Shown piece after piece: positions 19,953 through 28,717 of a DNA stretch of 64,000 nt. Every line of letters begins with the position of its first letter. Positions within the stretch are counted from its first letter, which is position 1. The notes under the pieces were generated by a model. It had not been told where the DNA came from. It made no database searches and saw nothing but the letters and a program-made list of their open reading frames with translations. The position numbers were made by a program, and so were the translations under genes. This DNA is from JACDCY01 sp964350145 (GTDB taxonomy: Bacteria > Gemmatimonadota > Gemmatimonadetes > Gemmatimonadales > Gemmatimonadaceae): positions 1 through 64,000 of the forward strand of contig CAYGJL010000003.1 of assembly GCA_964350145.1 (NCBI GenBank). Direction: 5' to 3'.

Positions 19953-20124
19953 AGACTGCTTCTCCGTGCTCCATGCGATCCGCCAAAACCCGTAATGCGA
20001 GCGCCTGCACCTTCGCTACCGCATCGGTCTTCGTGGTGCCGTATGAAGCCACGCCCGGGAGGGCCTCAACCTCGGCGAGCCAGCGGCCGTCCGCTTCCTC
20101 TTCGATCTCGATTCGAAAGTTCAT
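19942..20124 (-). CDS. hicB: Small HicB-family (DUF1902-like) antitoxin
   Basis: 60 residues. FRIEIEEEADGRWLAEVEALPGV and ASYGTTKTDAVAKVQALALRVLADRME match short HicB/DUF1902 antitoxins. The gene overlaps the remains of its hicA partner, so no functional toxin is predicted. It ends with a short run (HGEAVSRP) where the two genes were apparently joined. Confidence 0.8.
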   Translation of the reverse strand: MNFRIEIEEEADGRWLAEVEALPGVASYGTTKTDAVAKVQALALRVLADRMEHGEAVSRP

Positions 20125-20367
20125 TGGGCTCGCATCCGCGATGAGAAGGACTTCACCAACATACCATAGCCGACATTGAAGGTGCCATCAGAATCCCGCC
20201 CGGGCAAGCGATTGGTTGGCAGCGTCCGGCCCGCCGTCCGCTACGCCGTAGTAGTCGGTCTAAACCCTCATTCTGCCGTTCGGCGCGTTGACCGCGAAAC
20301 CGGAACTCGGTACTCTCGTCGCGTTCCCCGGAAGAGATGGCTCCCTCCATCTACCTGGAAGAGCGTC

Positions 20368-21580
20368 ATGATCACCACCGCGCTCTGGCCGCTGCTGCTC
20401 CCCGCCGTCCTCGCAACGACTCCGCAGCCCGATTCGGTCCCGCTGTACACCGACCTCGGCGCGCACCACATGCCCATCAGCACGCAGGTGCCCGCGGCGC
20501 AGCGGTACTTCGATCAGGGGATGCGGCTGGTGTACGGCTTCAACCATGCCGAGGCCGTTCGCGCGTTCACAGAGGCGGCGCGGCTGGATCCCGACTGCGC
20601 GATCTGCCACTGGGGCTCCGCACTCGCGTACGGTCCCAACATCAACGCGCCGATGGATTCCGTGGGGGGCGTCGCGGCGTAGGCACATCGTGCCAATGCC
20701 CGCGCACATCTATATAACAGTGGGTCGCTACAACGACGCGATCGAGAGCAACATCCACGCGACGCACGCCGACGAGACGTACATCGCCGGCGAGAAGCCG
20801 TCGGGCATTTACCCGGTGGGGTACTACCCGCACAACTATCATTTCCTCGCCATGGCCGCGATGATGGCGGGGCGGAGCGCTCTGGCCATCGAGGCGGCGC
20901 GGGATCTCAGCGAGCGGGTGCCCGTGGACGTCGCGCGCGCGGTGCCGGCGCTGGAGTCGCTGATTCCGTACACGCACCAGATGCTGGCCACGTTCGGGAT
21001 GTGGGACGACGTGCTGCGCGAGCCGGTGCCGCCGGCCGACCTACGCCTGTCGTTCGGACTCGCTCAGTACGCGCGCGGAGTCGCGTTCGCCGCGAAGAAA
21101 GACTGGACTGCCGCCGCGGGTGCACTCGACACCGTGAGCGCGATCGCGCGGGGCACGTCTCCGGCGGACCGGACCGCGATGTCGTCGGGCACGGGCGAGA
21201 ACAAGATCATCATGGACATCGCGATGCACGCGCTCGTCGCGGAGATCGCCTACCAGCGTGGAGATTTCGCGGACGCGGTCGCGCACTTCACGATGGCGGC
21301 GGAGCTGGAGGACAGCTTCAACTATGTGGAGCCGCCGCAGTGGGCGACGCCGATCCGCCGAGCGCTTGGCGCGGCGCTGCTAAAGGCAGGCCGGCCGGCG
21401 GACGCGGAGCGGGTTTACATGGAGGACTTGCTGCGTTTCCCGGAGAACGGGTGGTCGTTGCACGGACTCGCGGTGAGCCTGCGGGCGCAGGGGAAGACCG
21501 ATGCGGCGGACGCCGCGGACGCGAGGGTGATCAGGACGTGGCGCGGGGCCGATGTGGTGCTGGCGGGGTCGAGGTTCTGA
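20368..21580 (+). pseudogene. TPR-repeat protein gene with internal deletion and frameshift
   Basis: The first part, from ATG 20368 (SD-like GGAAGAG), has a signal peptide and TPR-like sequence (YFDQGMRLVYGFNHAEAVRAF, CAICHWGSALAYGPNINAPM), then stops at TAG 20680-20682. The second part resumes in another frame with GHIVPMPAHIYITVGRYNDAI and runs to 21580 with further TPR helices. Homologues have about 150 residues between these points, including another TPR stretch. The junction near 20680 therefore looks like a deletion of about 450 bases that also shifts the frame. Misassembly of TPR repeats is an alternative. Confidence 0.7.
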
Positions 21581-21733
21581 GCGATAGTGGCCGCGCGCTA
21601 TACGACTGCTTAACGGGTCTCACCCAGCTTCCGGAATTCCTTCGGCGTTAGTCCGACATCGCGCGCGATACGGCCGCGAGGTGCGAAACCAAGAGAGGAG
21701 AGAATGAATCGCAGCGTTTGCATATCGCAGCGG

Positions 21734-22177
21734 CTAAGCCAAGTCCTCAAGGACGTTCCGAATCCGGGTTCGAGCGAAGTACAAAAACTCGTCAACCGCG
21801 CGCATGCCCTTGCCATGGGAGTTGCATCGCGGAGGTTCGCCAAACTTCGCTCTAAATTCGATCAGCAGTGCTCGTTCGAGTTTTCTCCACATCGCAACTC
21901 GACGGCGACCTTTGCAGGTAACGATCCGCGCATGGAAGGATCGAACGCCATGAAGGTTCAGGATTGCATCAGCGCGGCCGGCGACACTGCTTGCGATACG
22001 GGAGAGGCCTTTTTTTGTCGTCCCAATGTACGCGATGCGCGACTTTCCTTTGGCGTACTTCAATCGCTTATCAGCGATGAGCACGTAAACCAAGCGATCT
22101 TTGCCAAGCGAGACCCGAGTAGCGTGCAGCGCGACCTCACGCTTGATTGACACAGTGCTTCGACGCGGACGTGGCAT
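21734..22177 (-). CDS. GIY-YIG-like small nuclease (tentative)
   Basis: 147 basic residues. YVLIAD at 31-36, AYIGTT at 49-54 and Arg60 in GLSRI follow the spacing of the GIY-YIG nuclease core (GIY, YIG, Arg). A Glu in MWRKLERALL could be the metal ligand. The match is by motif only. It opens the less GC-rich accessory block, so a defence or mobile-element role is possible. Confidence 0.55.
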   Translation of the reverse strand: MPRPRRSTVSIKREVALHATRVSLGKDRLVYVLIADKRLKYAKGKSRIAYIGTTKKGLSRIASSVAGRADAILNLHGVRSFHARIVTCKGRRRVAMWRKLERALLIEFRAKFGEPPRCNSHGKGMRAVDEFLYFARTRIRNVLEDLA

Positions 22178-22258
22178 CAGTATTCAGTCCATTCCGATCC
22201 GTGATGACCGGCTTTCCGACGCCATCTGCCCACTAGGACATTTCGGGCGAAGACGGGA

Positions 22259-24199
22259 TCAGCTCTTAAGGCTAGCGATTGCCTGTATAATACTCGTCAG
22301 CGTCGGACATCGACGGCCGTCCTGTTCGGCCAGTTCCAATAGACGCGCGATGACAGCCGGGTTTTTCAACGCTTGGCCCCGCTTTGGGATCGCGAACTCA
22401 GCTTGACATTGAATCAAATACTGTTCGTGGAAGTCCGATCCGATTTCATCGAGCATCGTCGTATCCAGATCGACTTCAAAGCAGGCAAAAGTTTCCCCAA
22501 CTTCCGACGGCCAATCAGCTTCAGTTCGGCCTACTAAACGGAGTAGGCGATGGTTGTCCACGGCCTTTGCCTCGGTTCCTCCTTTGTCGCTGTCCCATAT
22601 CATAAAAGTAGGAATTCCAAGAGCAGAAAACGCAGCGAAAGGCCTGTCCAGACTTGTTTTGCCTCCACAAGGTAGAACCGCGAATCCACCTCCATCAATG
22701 TCAAAGCCCAGTATCTGAGCCGTGCCTAGAACAGCCGCTCGGTCGTCCTCGCCTTCCACCAGTACGACAACGTCCGCAAAAAACCCCTCACTGACCCACG
22801 GCGTCATGATTTGCTTCATCCGTGGCAGGAGGGTAACGCCGGTATATCTAGGTGTGGGCTGACCGTCAGCGTGCCATAGAGTGTCAGCTAGCTTGTTCAG
22901 CGATGTGCTAACTACTTTGGTCGCCTTGGGGAGGTCGGGACCTGGGATTGTTTTTCGAAGCAGGCGCACCTCGTCTATGCGCTCGATGCTCACGAATAGT
23001 GGCGAGTGAGTAGCGCACAACACTTGAGTGCTCGCAGCTCCCGTGCCGTCCTCCCGAGATAAACGCACCAATGTTTTGGCCAAATGCCGTTGGCGGGACG
23101 GGTGTTGATAAAGTTCCGGCTCTTCGATCGCCAAGATGAGATTGGGCGAAGTGTCAGTGACCTGCTCTCCGAGTGCCGTCGGGCGAGCTATACGAGTGGC
23201 GGTCAGCTGTTGCAACATCGTCATGATAAATGCGCGCTGGAGGCCGTGGCCGCTCCGCTCTACTGATGCTTGGTAACCTCCTTCAACAAGTTCCACATCC
23301 GCCGCCGGCAAAGGAAGTTCAACCTCACCAAGCGGCCGCCATTTGAGTGCAATCTCAGCATCAGGCACATACATTTGGAGTGTTGAAGACAGCTTGACGC
23401 TAAGGTCTTCTAGCTTGCTCGTCTTGGCTGACTCCATTACGCGGTGATATAACCGCTGAGTTCTCGTGTGTAATCGCCGGTAGTTTTCTTGGTCCGTCAA
23501 TTCAGCGCGCACTACTAAATCCATCAATGCGGTAAGTAGAGAGCCACGAGCCTCGGACGCATCGGACGCAGCCTCGCGGACCGCAGGGATGTATAGAAAC
23601 CGAGTGAAGCGCCCTAGATTGCCTCGTGCACCTTCGCCAACTCCAAAAAACTCTCCTTCGTCCCGCTCGCGGACGCACAAGGCGGGATTTGCGCTTTCCC
23701 ATGTCGCTAGGGCGCCCGGTACATCCCCGAGCGCCGTCCACTCAGGGAGCACGCGGTAAGGATCATTTTGACGCAACGAGTCGTAGGCCGCGCGAGCTGT
23801 CTTGCCCCGATCTTTTACCTCCAGGCCATCACGAACGCCTCGGAACGCGGGGTGGCGAGGCATTGCGCCGTAAATTCGATGGCTAACTTTTTCGTCGTTT
23901 ACGCGGAAGACTCGCTCGACAGTGAGCTGCTCGCCGACCATGTACATGCCGAATAGAGCCTTCGCCTCGGCTGACAACTCATCATACGTAACTGCGAGTT
24001 CCAAGTCTGCAGACGGATCGCTCGCGAAGAAATCGGCCTTCGTAAGTCTCGGTGACGCCTCGTAGAACAGCTCTAGGGCTCTGAGGAAGGCGGATTTGCC
24101 GACTCCGTTTGGACCAACCATTGACGTTAGCCGGGAAATCGGAAGCACGGCCTCCTTGATACATCGGTAGTTCTTCACCGCGAGCGAGGTGATCACCAT
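22259..24199 (-). CDS. OLD-family endonuclease: ABC-type ATPase with C-terminal TOPRIM domain
   Basis: 646 residues from ATG 24199 (MVITSLAVKNYRCIKE). Walker A GPNGVGKS at 29-36, a signature-like SGHGLQRAF, Walker B IEEPELYQHP and ATHSP form an ABC/SMC-type ATPase. LVEGEDDRAAV near 480 and DSDKGG near 536 are the TOPRIM metal-binding motifs. OLD nucleases nick or degrade DNA and act in phage exclusion; GajA and PARIS-like systems contain relatives. There is no GajB-type helicase next to it. The KTSC gene lies 46 bases upstream on the same strand. Confidence 0.9.
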   Translation of the reverse strand: MVITSLAVKNYRCIKEAVLPISRLTSMVGPNGVGKSAFLRALELFYEASPRLTKADFFASDPSADLELAVTYDELSAEAKALFGMYMVGEQLTVERVFRVNDEKVSHRIYGAMPRHPAFRGVRDGLEVKDRGKTARAAYDSLRQNDPYRVLPEWTALGDVPGALATWESANPALCVRERDEGEFFGVGEGARGNLGRFTRFLYIPAVREAASDASEARGSLLTALMDLVVRAELTDQENYRRLHTRTQRLYHRVMESAKTSKLEDLSVKLSSTLQMYVPDAEIALKWRPLGEVELPLPAADVELVEGGYQASVERSGHGLQRAFIMTMLQQLTATRIARPTALGEQVTDTSPNLILAIEEPELYQHPSRQRHLAKTLVRLSREDGTGAASTQVLCATHSPLFVSIERIDEVRLLRKTIPGPDLPKATKVVSTSLNKLADTLWHADGQPTPRYTGVTLLPRMKQIMTPWVSEGFFADVVVLVEGEDDRAAVLGTAQILGFDIDGGGFAVLPCGGKTSLDRPFAAFSALGIPTFMIWDSDKGGTEAKAVDNHRLLRLVGRTEADWPSEVGETFACFEVDLDTTMLDEIGSDFHEQYLIQCQAEFAIPKRGQALKNPAVIARLLELAEQDGRRCPTLTSIIQAIASLKS

Positions 24200-24245
24200 T
24201 GCGATCTCAACTCGTGAGTGTCCCAAGGTGAAGAACGGCGGACGG

Positions 24246-24461
24246 TCACCGTATCCGACGGTATGCGAAGCCGCCTTTCTTTACGTACTCATTGAAGAAC
24301 CTGCCGTGTGATGGCGCGGACATCAGACTGGCGTGAATGCCTGGAGGAACTCTGAGATATTCATATACAGCCCCATTCGTAAATTCTACTTCGAGTATCT
24401 GCGATGATTCATCATAGCCCACGCTTGCAAGATCGCTCGAGACGACCCTTTCTCGGTCCAT
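24246..24461 (-). CDS. KTSC domain protein
   Basis: 71 residues. SSDLASVGYDESSQILEVEF, GAVYEYLRVPPGI and SHGRFFNEYVKKG match the KTSC domain, named for its presence at the C-terminus of some lysyl-tRNA synthetases. Stand-alone KTSC proteins are small and uncharacterised. Same strand as, and 46 bases before, the OLD nuclease gene, so the two may be co-transcribed. Confidence 0.8.
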   Translation of the reverse strand: MDRERVVSSDLASVGYDESSQILEVEFTNGAVYEYLRVPPGIHASLMSAPSHGRFFNEYVKKGGFAYRRIR

Positions 24462-24555
24462 GCTTCCCTCCGATGGAGAACGGCAGCACCTAGTCTTGAG
24501 AGATAGTTGTTATCGGCTCCTGCCCTACTAAAGCAAAACGACCGCCCTTACAGGC

Positions 24556-25122
24556 GGCCGTCAACTACTAATAGTAGTAGTTTTGCCGGAACCTACTCAC
24601 CTGAAGCCTTCCTCCGCCTCGGCCGGCTCGCCTTCTTCGCCGCCGTCCGCTGCTTCTTCGCCGCGATCTCGATCGGCACGATGTCCGGAGTCTCGCTCCC
24701 GTCGTACCGCTTGGGCTGCTTGTACGTGAACCGCTGACCCTGGAAGTTCCGGAAGATCACTTCGTCATCATTGATCTCCTCGACGTACTCCGGAAGCAGC
24801 GGCACCTTGCCCCCGCCACCCGGCGCGTCGATCACGAACTGCGGAACCGCCAACCCGCTCGTCCACCCGCGCAGCGCCTGAATGATCTCCAAACCCTTCT
24901 GCACGGTCGTCCTGAAATGCTCGCCGCCGGCGACCTGGTCGGCCATGTATATGTAGTACGGCCGCACGCGCGCCTTCAGCAGCTCGTGCATCAGCTTCAT
25001 CATCACCTTGGGATCGTCGTTCACGCCGCGCAGCAGCACGGTCTGGCAACCCAGCGAGATCCCGGCCTTCGACAGACGATCGAGCGCGGCAACCGACGCC
25101 GGCGTCAGCTCGTCCGGATGAT
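24556..25122. repeat. Direct repeat 1, kamA 3' end copy
   Basis: 567 bases matching 28151-28717 at a constant offset of 3595 with no indels seen. The coding part is nearly identical. The last codons of the frame and the bases after the stop differ more, mostly at third positions. Together the two copies bracket the restriction-modification gene. Confidence 0.95.
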
Positions 25123-25140
25123 GGGCACCGAAGTGACGTT
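24593..25140 (-). pseudogene. Truncated kamA copy (C-terminal half only)
   Basis: The minus-strand frame reads HFGAHHPDELTPASVAALD and continues through the substrate and PLP-lysine region of lysine 2,3-aminomutase to the same C-terminus as the intact gene. It lacks the radical SAM CxxxCxxC half and any suitable start. About 175 codons match kamA at 28188. Upstream of HFG the homology stops abruptly. A non-functional fragment left by duplication or integration. Confidence 0.88.
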
Positions 25141-25318
25141 GATCGATTCGTGGGCGCTGTCGAAGAAGAGGTCGATTTCGCAGCCATGACCTATCAAACG
25201 TTAGTTAAACTCTTGAAAGAGTGCGCGGGATACGGTGATCATCGTGCGTACTTGATTACCACGGGCCGATACCGTCTAGCGTACCGTGCCACGGCGGTCG
25301 GAGCCACGTACCGACCGG

Positions 25319-27877
25319 CTAGACCTGTACCCAATTCGTTGTTCGAGGGGTGACCGCCGAGGAAGCGATTTGTCCCTTGCTGAGAAAATCGCTTACAACA
25401 CTATGAACGGTGCTCCTTCCTTCGAGCAATAAATCGACAATGTCCTGCATCGTTGTGCGTACATCCGGGTCGGTAACTGTCGGCAGAACGATTTCCTTTA
25501 GATCAAGGTCCGAAAGTTCAGCAAGCCCGTCGGACCCTGTCGAGAACGAGCGGGCCTGGATGCGGTAGGCTTCAGTGTTGAGACCAGCGATAAGATCCAC
25601 GAGGAGATCTTCCTTCCCTTTCTTCATTCGTAAGCGGTGGAACCCGTTGCTCACCCAGAAGTCGTCAAGATTTCCTCCCGCGACAAACCAGCGGCTCACG
25701 CTCCCCCAAATACGGCCAACGTATATGTCTCCCTTCGTTGCTGTGTGGCGCGCCCTCTGCGGCATCTCCCATCCTCGTCGCACGGTTGGTGAAATAACGC
25801 CATCCGACGTGTCTTCAAGCTCTACATAGCGATACGATTTGCTCTTGTCTTTCGGTGGGGGAGATTCGGGTAGCACTTCGGCTACATCTCCAATCCGAAA
25901 ATGCGGCATCGCGGCAATTTGCTTGCGAACGGAATAAGCCCGTTCGCACCACCGCTTTGCGTCCATGCAGAGGTCTGCTCGTTCGAGAACTTCGTGAATG
26001 CTGACGCTCCAGCCCTTTTTTGTTTTGCTGGCGCCTTCTCTGCCTTCCATGAGCCATGGAAACTCGCCGGCCGCGGGAGAGTTTAATATTTCGCTCATTA
26101 CACGGCTGAAATCGGAGTCAGGGATTGGCTCATTTGCAGAGTCCGTTAGAACTGCACCGGTGGCGGGGTTTCGGCGAAACGTTCTTTCCGCCTTATTGCC
26201 GGAGAGGTTCCAGCCAACGGCCTCCACAAGGCCGGCATAAAACCGATACCCCTCAGAATCTTTCGCGCGCTTAAGCACCTTGTGGCGCTTTTCGAGAATG
26301 ACTACAGACGCGCTAACATCAGCGCCAGATTTCTTGAATGTGAAACGCGGACAAGCGACTACGGCTACCAGTTTGGCGTGGCGTAGCAGCCATTCGCGCA
26401 GCGCCATGTAGTGTTTGCTACGATTGCCCAGATATCCATTGGGCAGGATGATGCCAATCCGTCCTCCGGGCAACGTTTGCCGCACACAAAGTTCGGCGAA
26501 GAGAATCCCGACTTGTTGGTTCGGAAGTACTGACGCGGTGCGGCTCCACAGACCTTTTGCCGCGACCCACTCGTGACCGAGGTCGAACTGCTTTAGCACG
26601 TCGAACCGGCGCTCTTGGATCCTCACTCCAAACGGAGGATTGCACAGGGTAACGCTGTATGAATTAGCGACATCAGCGATATCCACGAGGCTATCATCGA
26701 GCGTGATGTTGCTCTTGCCGTCGTTATTGAGAACCATGTTTAGGACGCAAACCTGAACGGCGTTGTCGCTGTTGTCGGTTCCCCATATGGCATCCCGAAG
26801 GTCGTGGCCCGCCTTCTCTGCAAAGTGGAACGCGGAGATTAGAAAGTCACCGCTTCCGCATGCTGGGTCTCGAACCTGATCACCGGCGACTGGATTCATG
26901 AGCCCCACCACGAAATCGACCACTTCCGATGGTGTGAAATACTGGGCCAGGTCCCATTTATACACACCTTGAGCGAAGTACATGTAGAAATCCTGGACGA
27001 CCTCGCGTTTTGCCCCCAAGACTTTAACTGGTCCCAGAGTGGCGCTGACTTGCCGAAGGATCGAACCACGAACGCCAAACGATGCCGCGACGGGCTTAGG
27101 CAGGTATTTGCCGTAGAATTTCGCGGCAGATGCTAACGTGTCGTCGAATATTGACTTGACCGCAGCATCGCTCAGCGGAGAATCGCTATAATCCTGAATC
27201 CAGACTTCTTGTTTCGGGGACGTATGGACTTTTTCGTCGTAGAGTTTGACAAGTAGCAGCTGGAGCATGATCTCAAAACGTTTACTCTTGTCGCTCACTC
27301 CTGTGTGAAGGCTGTCCTCAATTTTCTCGAACAGGCCGCGCAAATTGTTTGAAGGCCGCAGGTCGGCCACCTTCAATTTGGGCGTACCTAGTTTAGCACC
27401 CCAGAGTGGGAGAACGGCCGCAGTCGTTTCGTGCGTTGTAGTCTTTGTTCCTTTTACAGTCTTGTAGAACAATCGTTGTTCAACGTCGTCCCAGTAGATA
27501 CCGAGAGCAGAAGTGTCCTTTACAAAATCGAGCGCTGGCGAAACCTGCGTCGCCTTCGCCTTTTTAGCGTCCTTGTTGTCACGTTTGATTTCAGCAATCA
27601 GCACGACATGGGATTTTAGGTCTTCGATATCTGTGGGAAGAGTTGAGGCTGGCTGGTCTAAGACAGCCAAGTCAGTCCGAAAGGAGTTTTTCCCTTTGTG
27701 CCCGAAACGGAGAAGGGTCGTTTCGATCTTGAAATGCGAGGGTGGATATCCTTTCGCTAGCAGAAAGTTGATGCAGTCGATCCGGCGCTTCTCTTCTGAA
27801 AATGTGAGCTTGTCCGTTGCGTAAGCAGCCGCTGTGAGAGTTCCCCGAATCGGGCAATGAAGTAGAGGTGAGGCCAT
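25319..27877 (-). CDS. Single-chain restriction-modification enzyme (nuclease + N6-adenine methylase + specificity domain)
   Basis: 852 residues from ATG 27877. The N-terminal PD-(D/E)xK-like nuclease has Asp69 in FRTDLAVLD and Glu96-x-Lys98 in LIAEIKRD. The gamma-class N6-adenine methylase core has DPACGSGDF near residue 336 and NPPFG near 411. A C-terminal HsdS-like target-recognition region (about 640-830) has HFRIGDVAEVLPESPPP and LSDLDLKEIVLPTV. This is type IIG or type I-fused architecture: one protein to recognise, methylate and cut DNA. Sequence is clearly less GC-rich than neighbours, and kamA direct repeats flank it, both signs of recent transfer. Confidence 0.88.
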   Translation of the reverse strand: MASPLLHCPIRGTLTAAAYATDKLTFSEEKRRIDCINFLLAKGYPPSHFKIETTLLRFGHKGKNSFRTDLAVLDQPASTLPTDIEDLKSHVVLIAEIKRDNKDAKKAKATQVSPALDFVKDTSALGIYWDDVEQRLFYKTVKGTKTTTHETTAAVLPLWGAKLGTPKLKVADLRPSNNLRGLFEKIEDSLHTGVSDKSKRFEIMLQLLLVKLYDEKVHTSPKQEVWIQDYSDSPLSDAAVKSIFDDTLASAAKFYGKYLPKPVAASFGVRGSILRQVSATLGPVKVLGAKREVVQDFYMYFAQGVYKWDLAQYFTPSEVVDFVVGLMNPVAGDQVRDPACGSGDFLISAFHFAEKAGHDLRDAIWGTDNSDNAVQVCVLNMVLNNDGKSNITLDDSLVDIADVANSYSVTLCNPPFGVRIQERRFDVLKQFDLGHEWVAAKGLWSRTASVLPNQQVGILFAELCVRQTLPGGRIGIILPNGYLGNRSKHYMALREWLLRHAKLVAVVACPRFTFKKSGADVSASVVILEKRHKVLKRAKDSEGYRFYAGLVEAVGWNLSGNKAERTFRRNPATGAVLTDSANEPIPDSDFSRVMSEILNSPAAGEFPWLMEGREGASKTKKGWSVSIHEVLERADLCMDAKRWCERAYSVRKQIAAMPHFRIGDVAEVLPESPPPKDKSKSYRYVELEDTSDGVISPTVRRGWEMPQRARHTATKGDIYVGRIWGSVSRWFVAGGNLDDFWVSNGFHRLRMKKGKEDLLVDLIAGLNTEAYRIQARSFSTGSDGLAELSDLDLKEIVLPTVTDPDVRTTMQDIVDLLLEGRSTVHSVVSDFLSKGQIASSAVTPRTTNWVQV

Positions 27878-28150
27878 GGCAAGATTATCTACTAGTGGTT
27901 GGGGAGCGTGACTGAAACTACGCGCGGGCCATCCATCCATTTCAGGATTAATTCACCGTGACGTTGCCCTGTTATCCGGCGGTTTTCTCGCTCGAACCGT
28001 GGCCCAACGTTGGTGACGAGCAAGAGTACTGTTGTCAGGCCGCGCCGCTGACACAACGGCCGTCTGAACCAAGAAACATCGAAGGACATACGCAGTGAGG
28101 CTCAAGGGATTGCTATACGCACCGCCTGAGCGTGAAACACTTACGAAGTC
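27878..28150. other. Gene-free stretch upstream of the restriction-modification gene
   Basis: About 270 bases that should hold the promoter of the methylase gene. A 65-codon minus-strand frame (27892-28089) has no recognisable domain and I do not call it. Homology to the other direct repeat begins at about 28143-28151. Confidence 0.5.
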
Positions 28151-28717
28151 GGCCGCTAACTACCAATAGTAGCAGACCCTCTTCGAGCTACTCCCCCGAC
28201 GCCTTCCTCCGCCTCGGCCGGCTCGCCTTCTTCGCCGCCGTCCGCTGCTTCTTCGCCGCGATCTCGATCGGCACGATGTCCGGAGTCTCGCTCCCGTCGT
28301 ACCGCTTGGGCTGCTTGTACGTGAACCGCTGACCCTGGAAGTTCCGGAAGATCACTTCGTCATCATTGATCTCCTCGACGTACTCCGGAAGCAGCGGCAC
28401 CTTGCCCCCGCCACCCGGCGCGTCGATCACGAACTGCGGAACCGCCAACCCGCTCGTCCACCCGCGCAGCGCCTGAATGATCTCCAAACCCTTCTGCACG
28501 GTCGTCCTGAAATGCTCGCCGCCGGCGACCTGGTCGGCCATGTATATGTAGTACGGCCGCACGCGCGCCTTCAGCAGCTCGTGCATCAGCTTCATCATCA
28601 CCTTGGGATCGTCGTTCACTCCGCGCAGCAGCACGGTCTGACAACCCAGCGAGATCCCGGCCTTCAACAGACGATCGAGCGCGGCCACCGCGGCCGGCGT
28701 CAGCTCGTCAGGATGAT
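28151..28717. repeat. Direct repeat 2, within intact kamA
   Basis: The copy of 24556-25122 that forms the 3' half of the intact kamA gene plus 37 bases beyond its stop. Confidence 0.95.

Noticed and set aside
22259..24461. Calling the OLD nuclease a Gabija system
   Set aside because: No UvrD/GajB-like helicase gene lies beside it; only the general OLD family is supported.
25150..25353. 67-codon plus-strand frame between the kamA fragment and the restriction-modification gene
   Set aside because: Starts within the repeat junction, no family resemblance, probably chance.
27892..28089. 65-codon minus-strand frame upstream of the restriction-modification gene
   Set aside because: No recognisable domain or convincing start; a controller protein would show a helix-turn-helix, which I cannot see.
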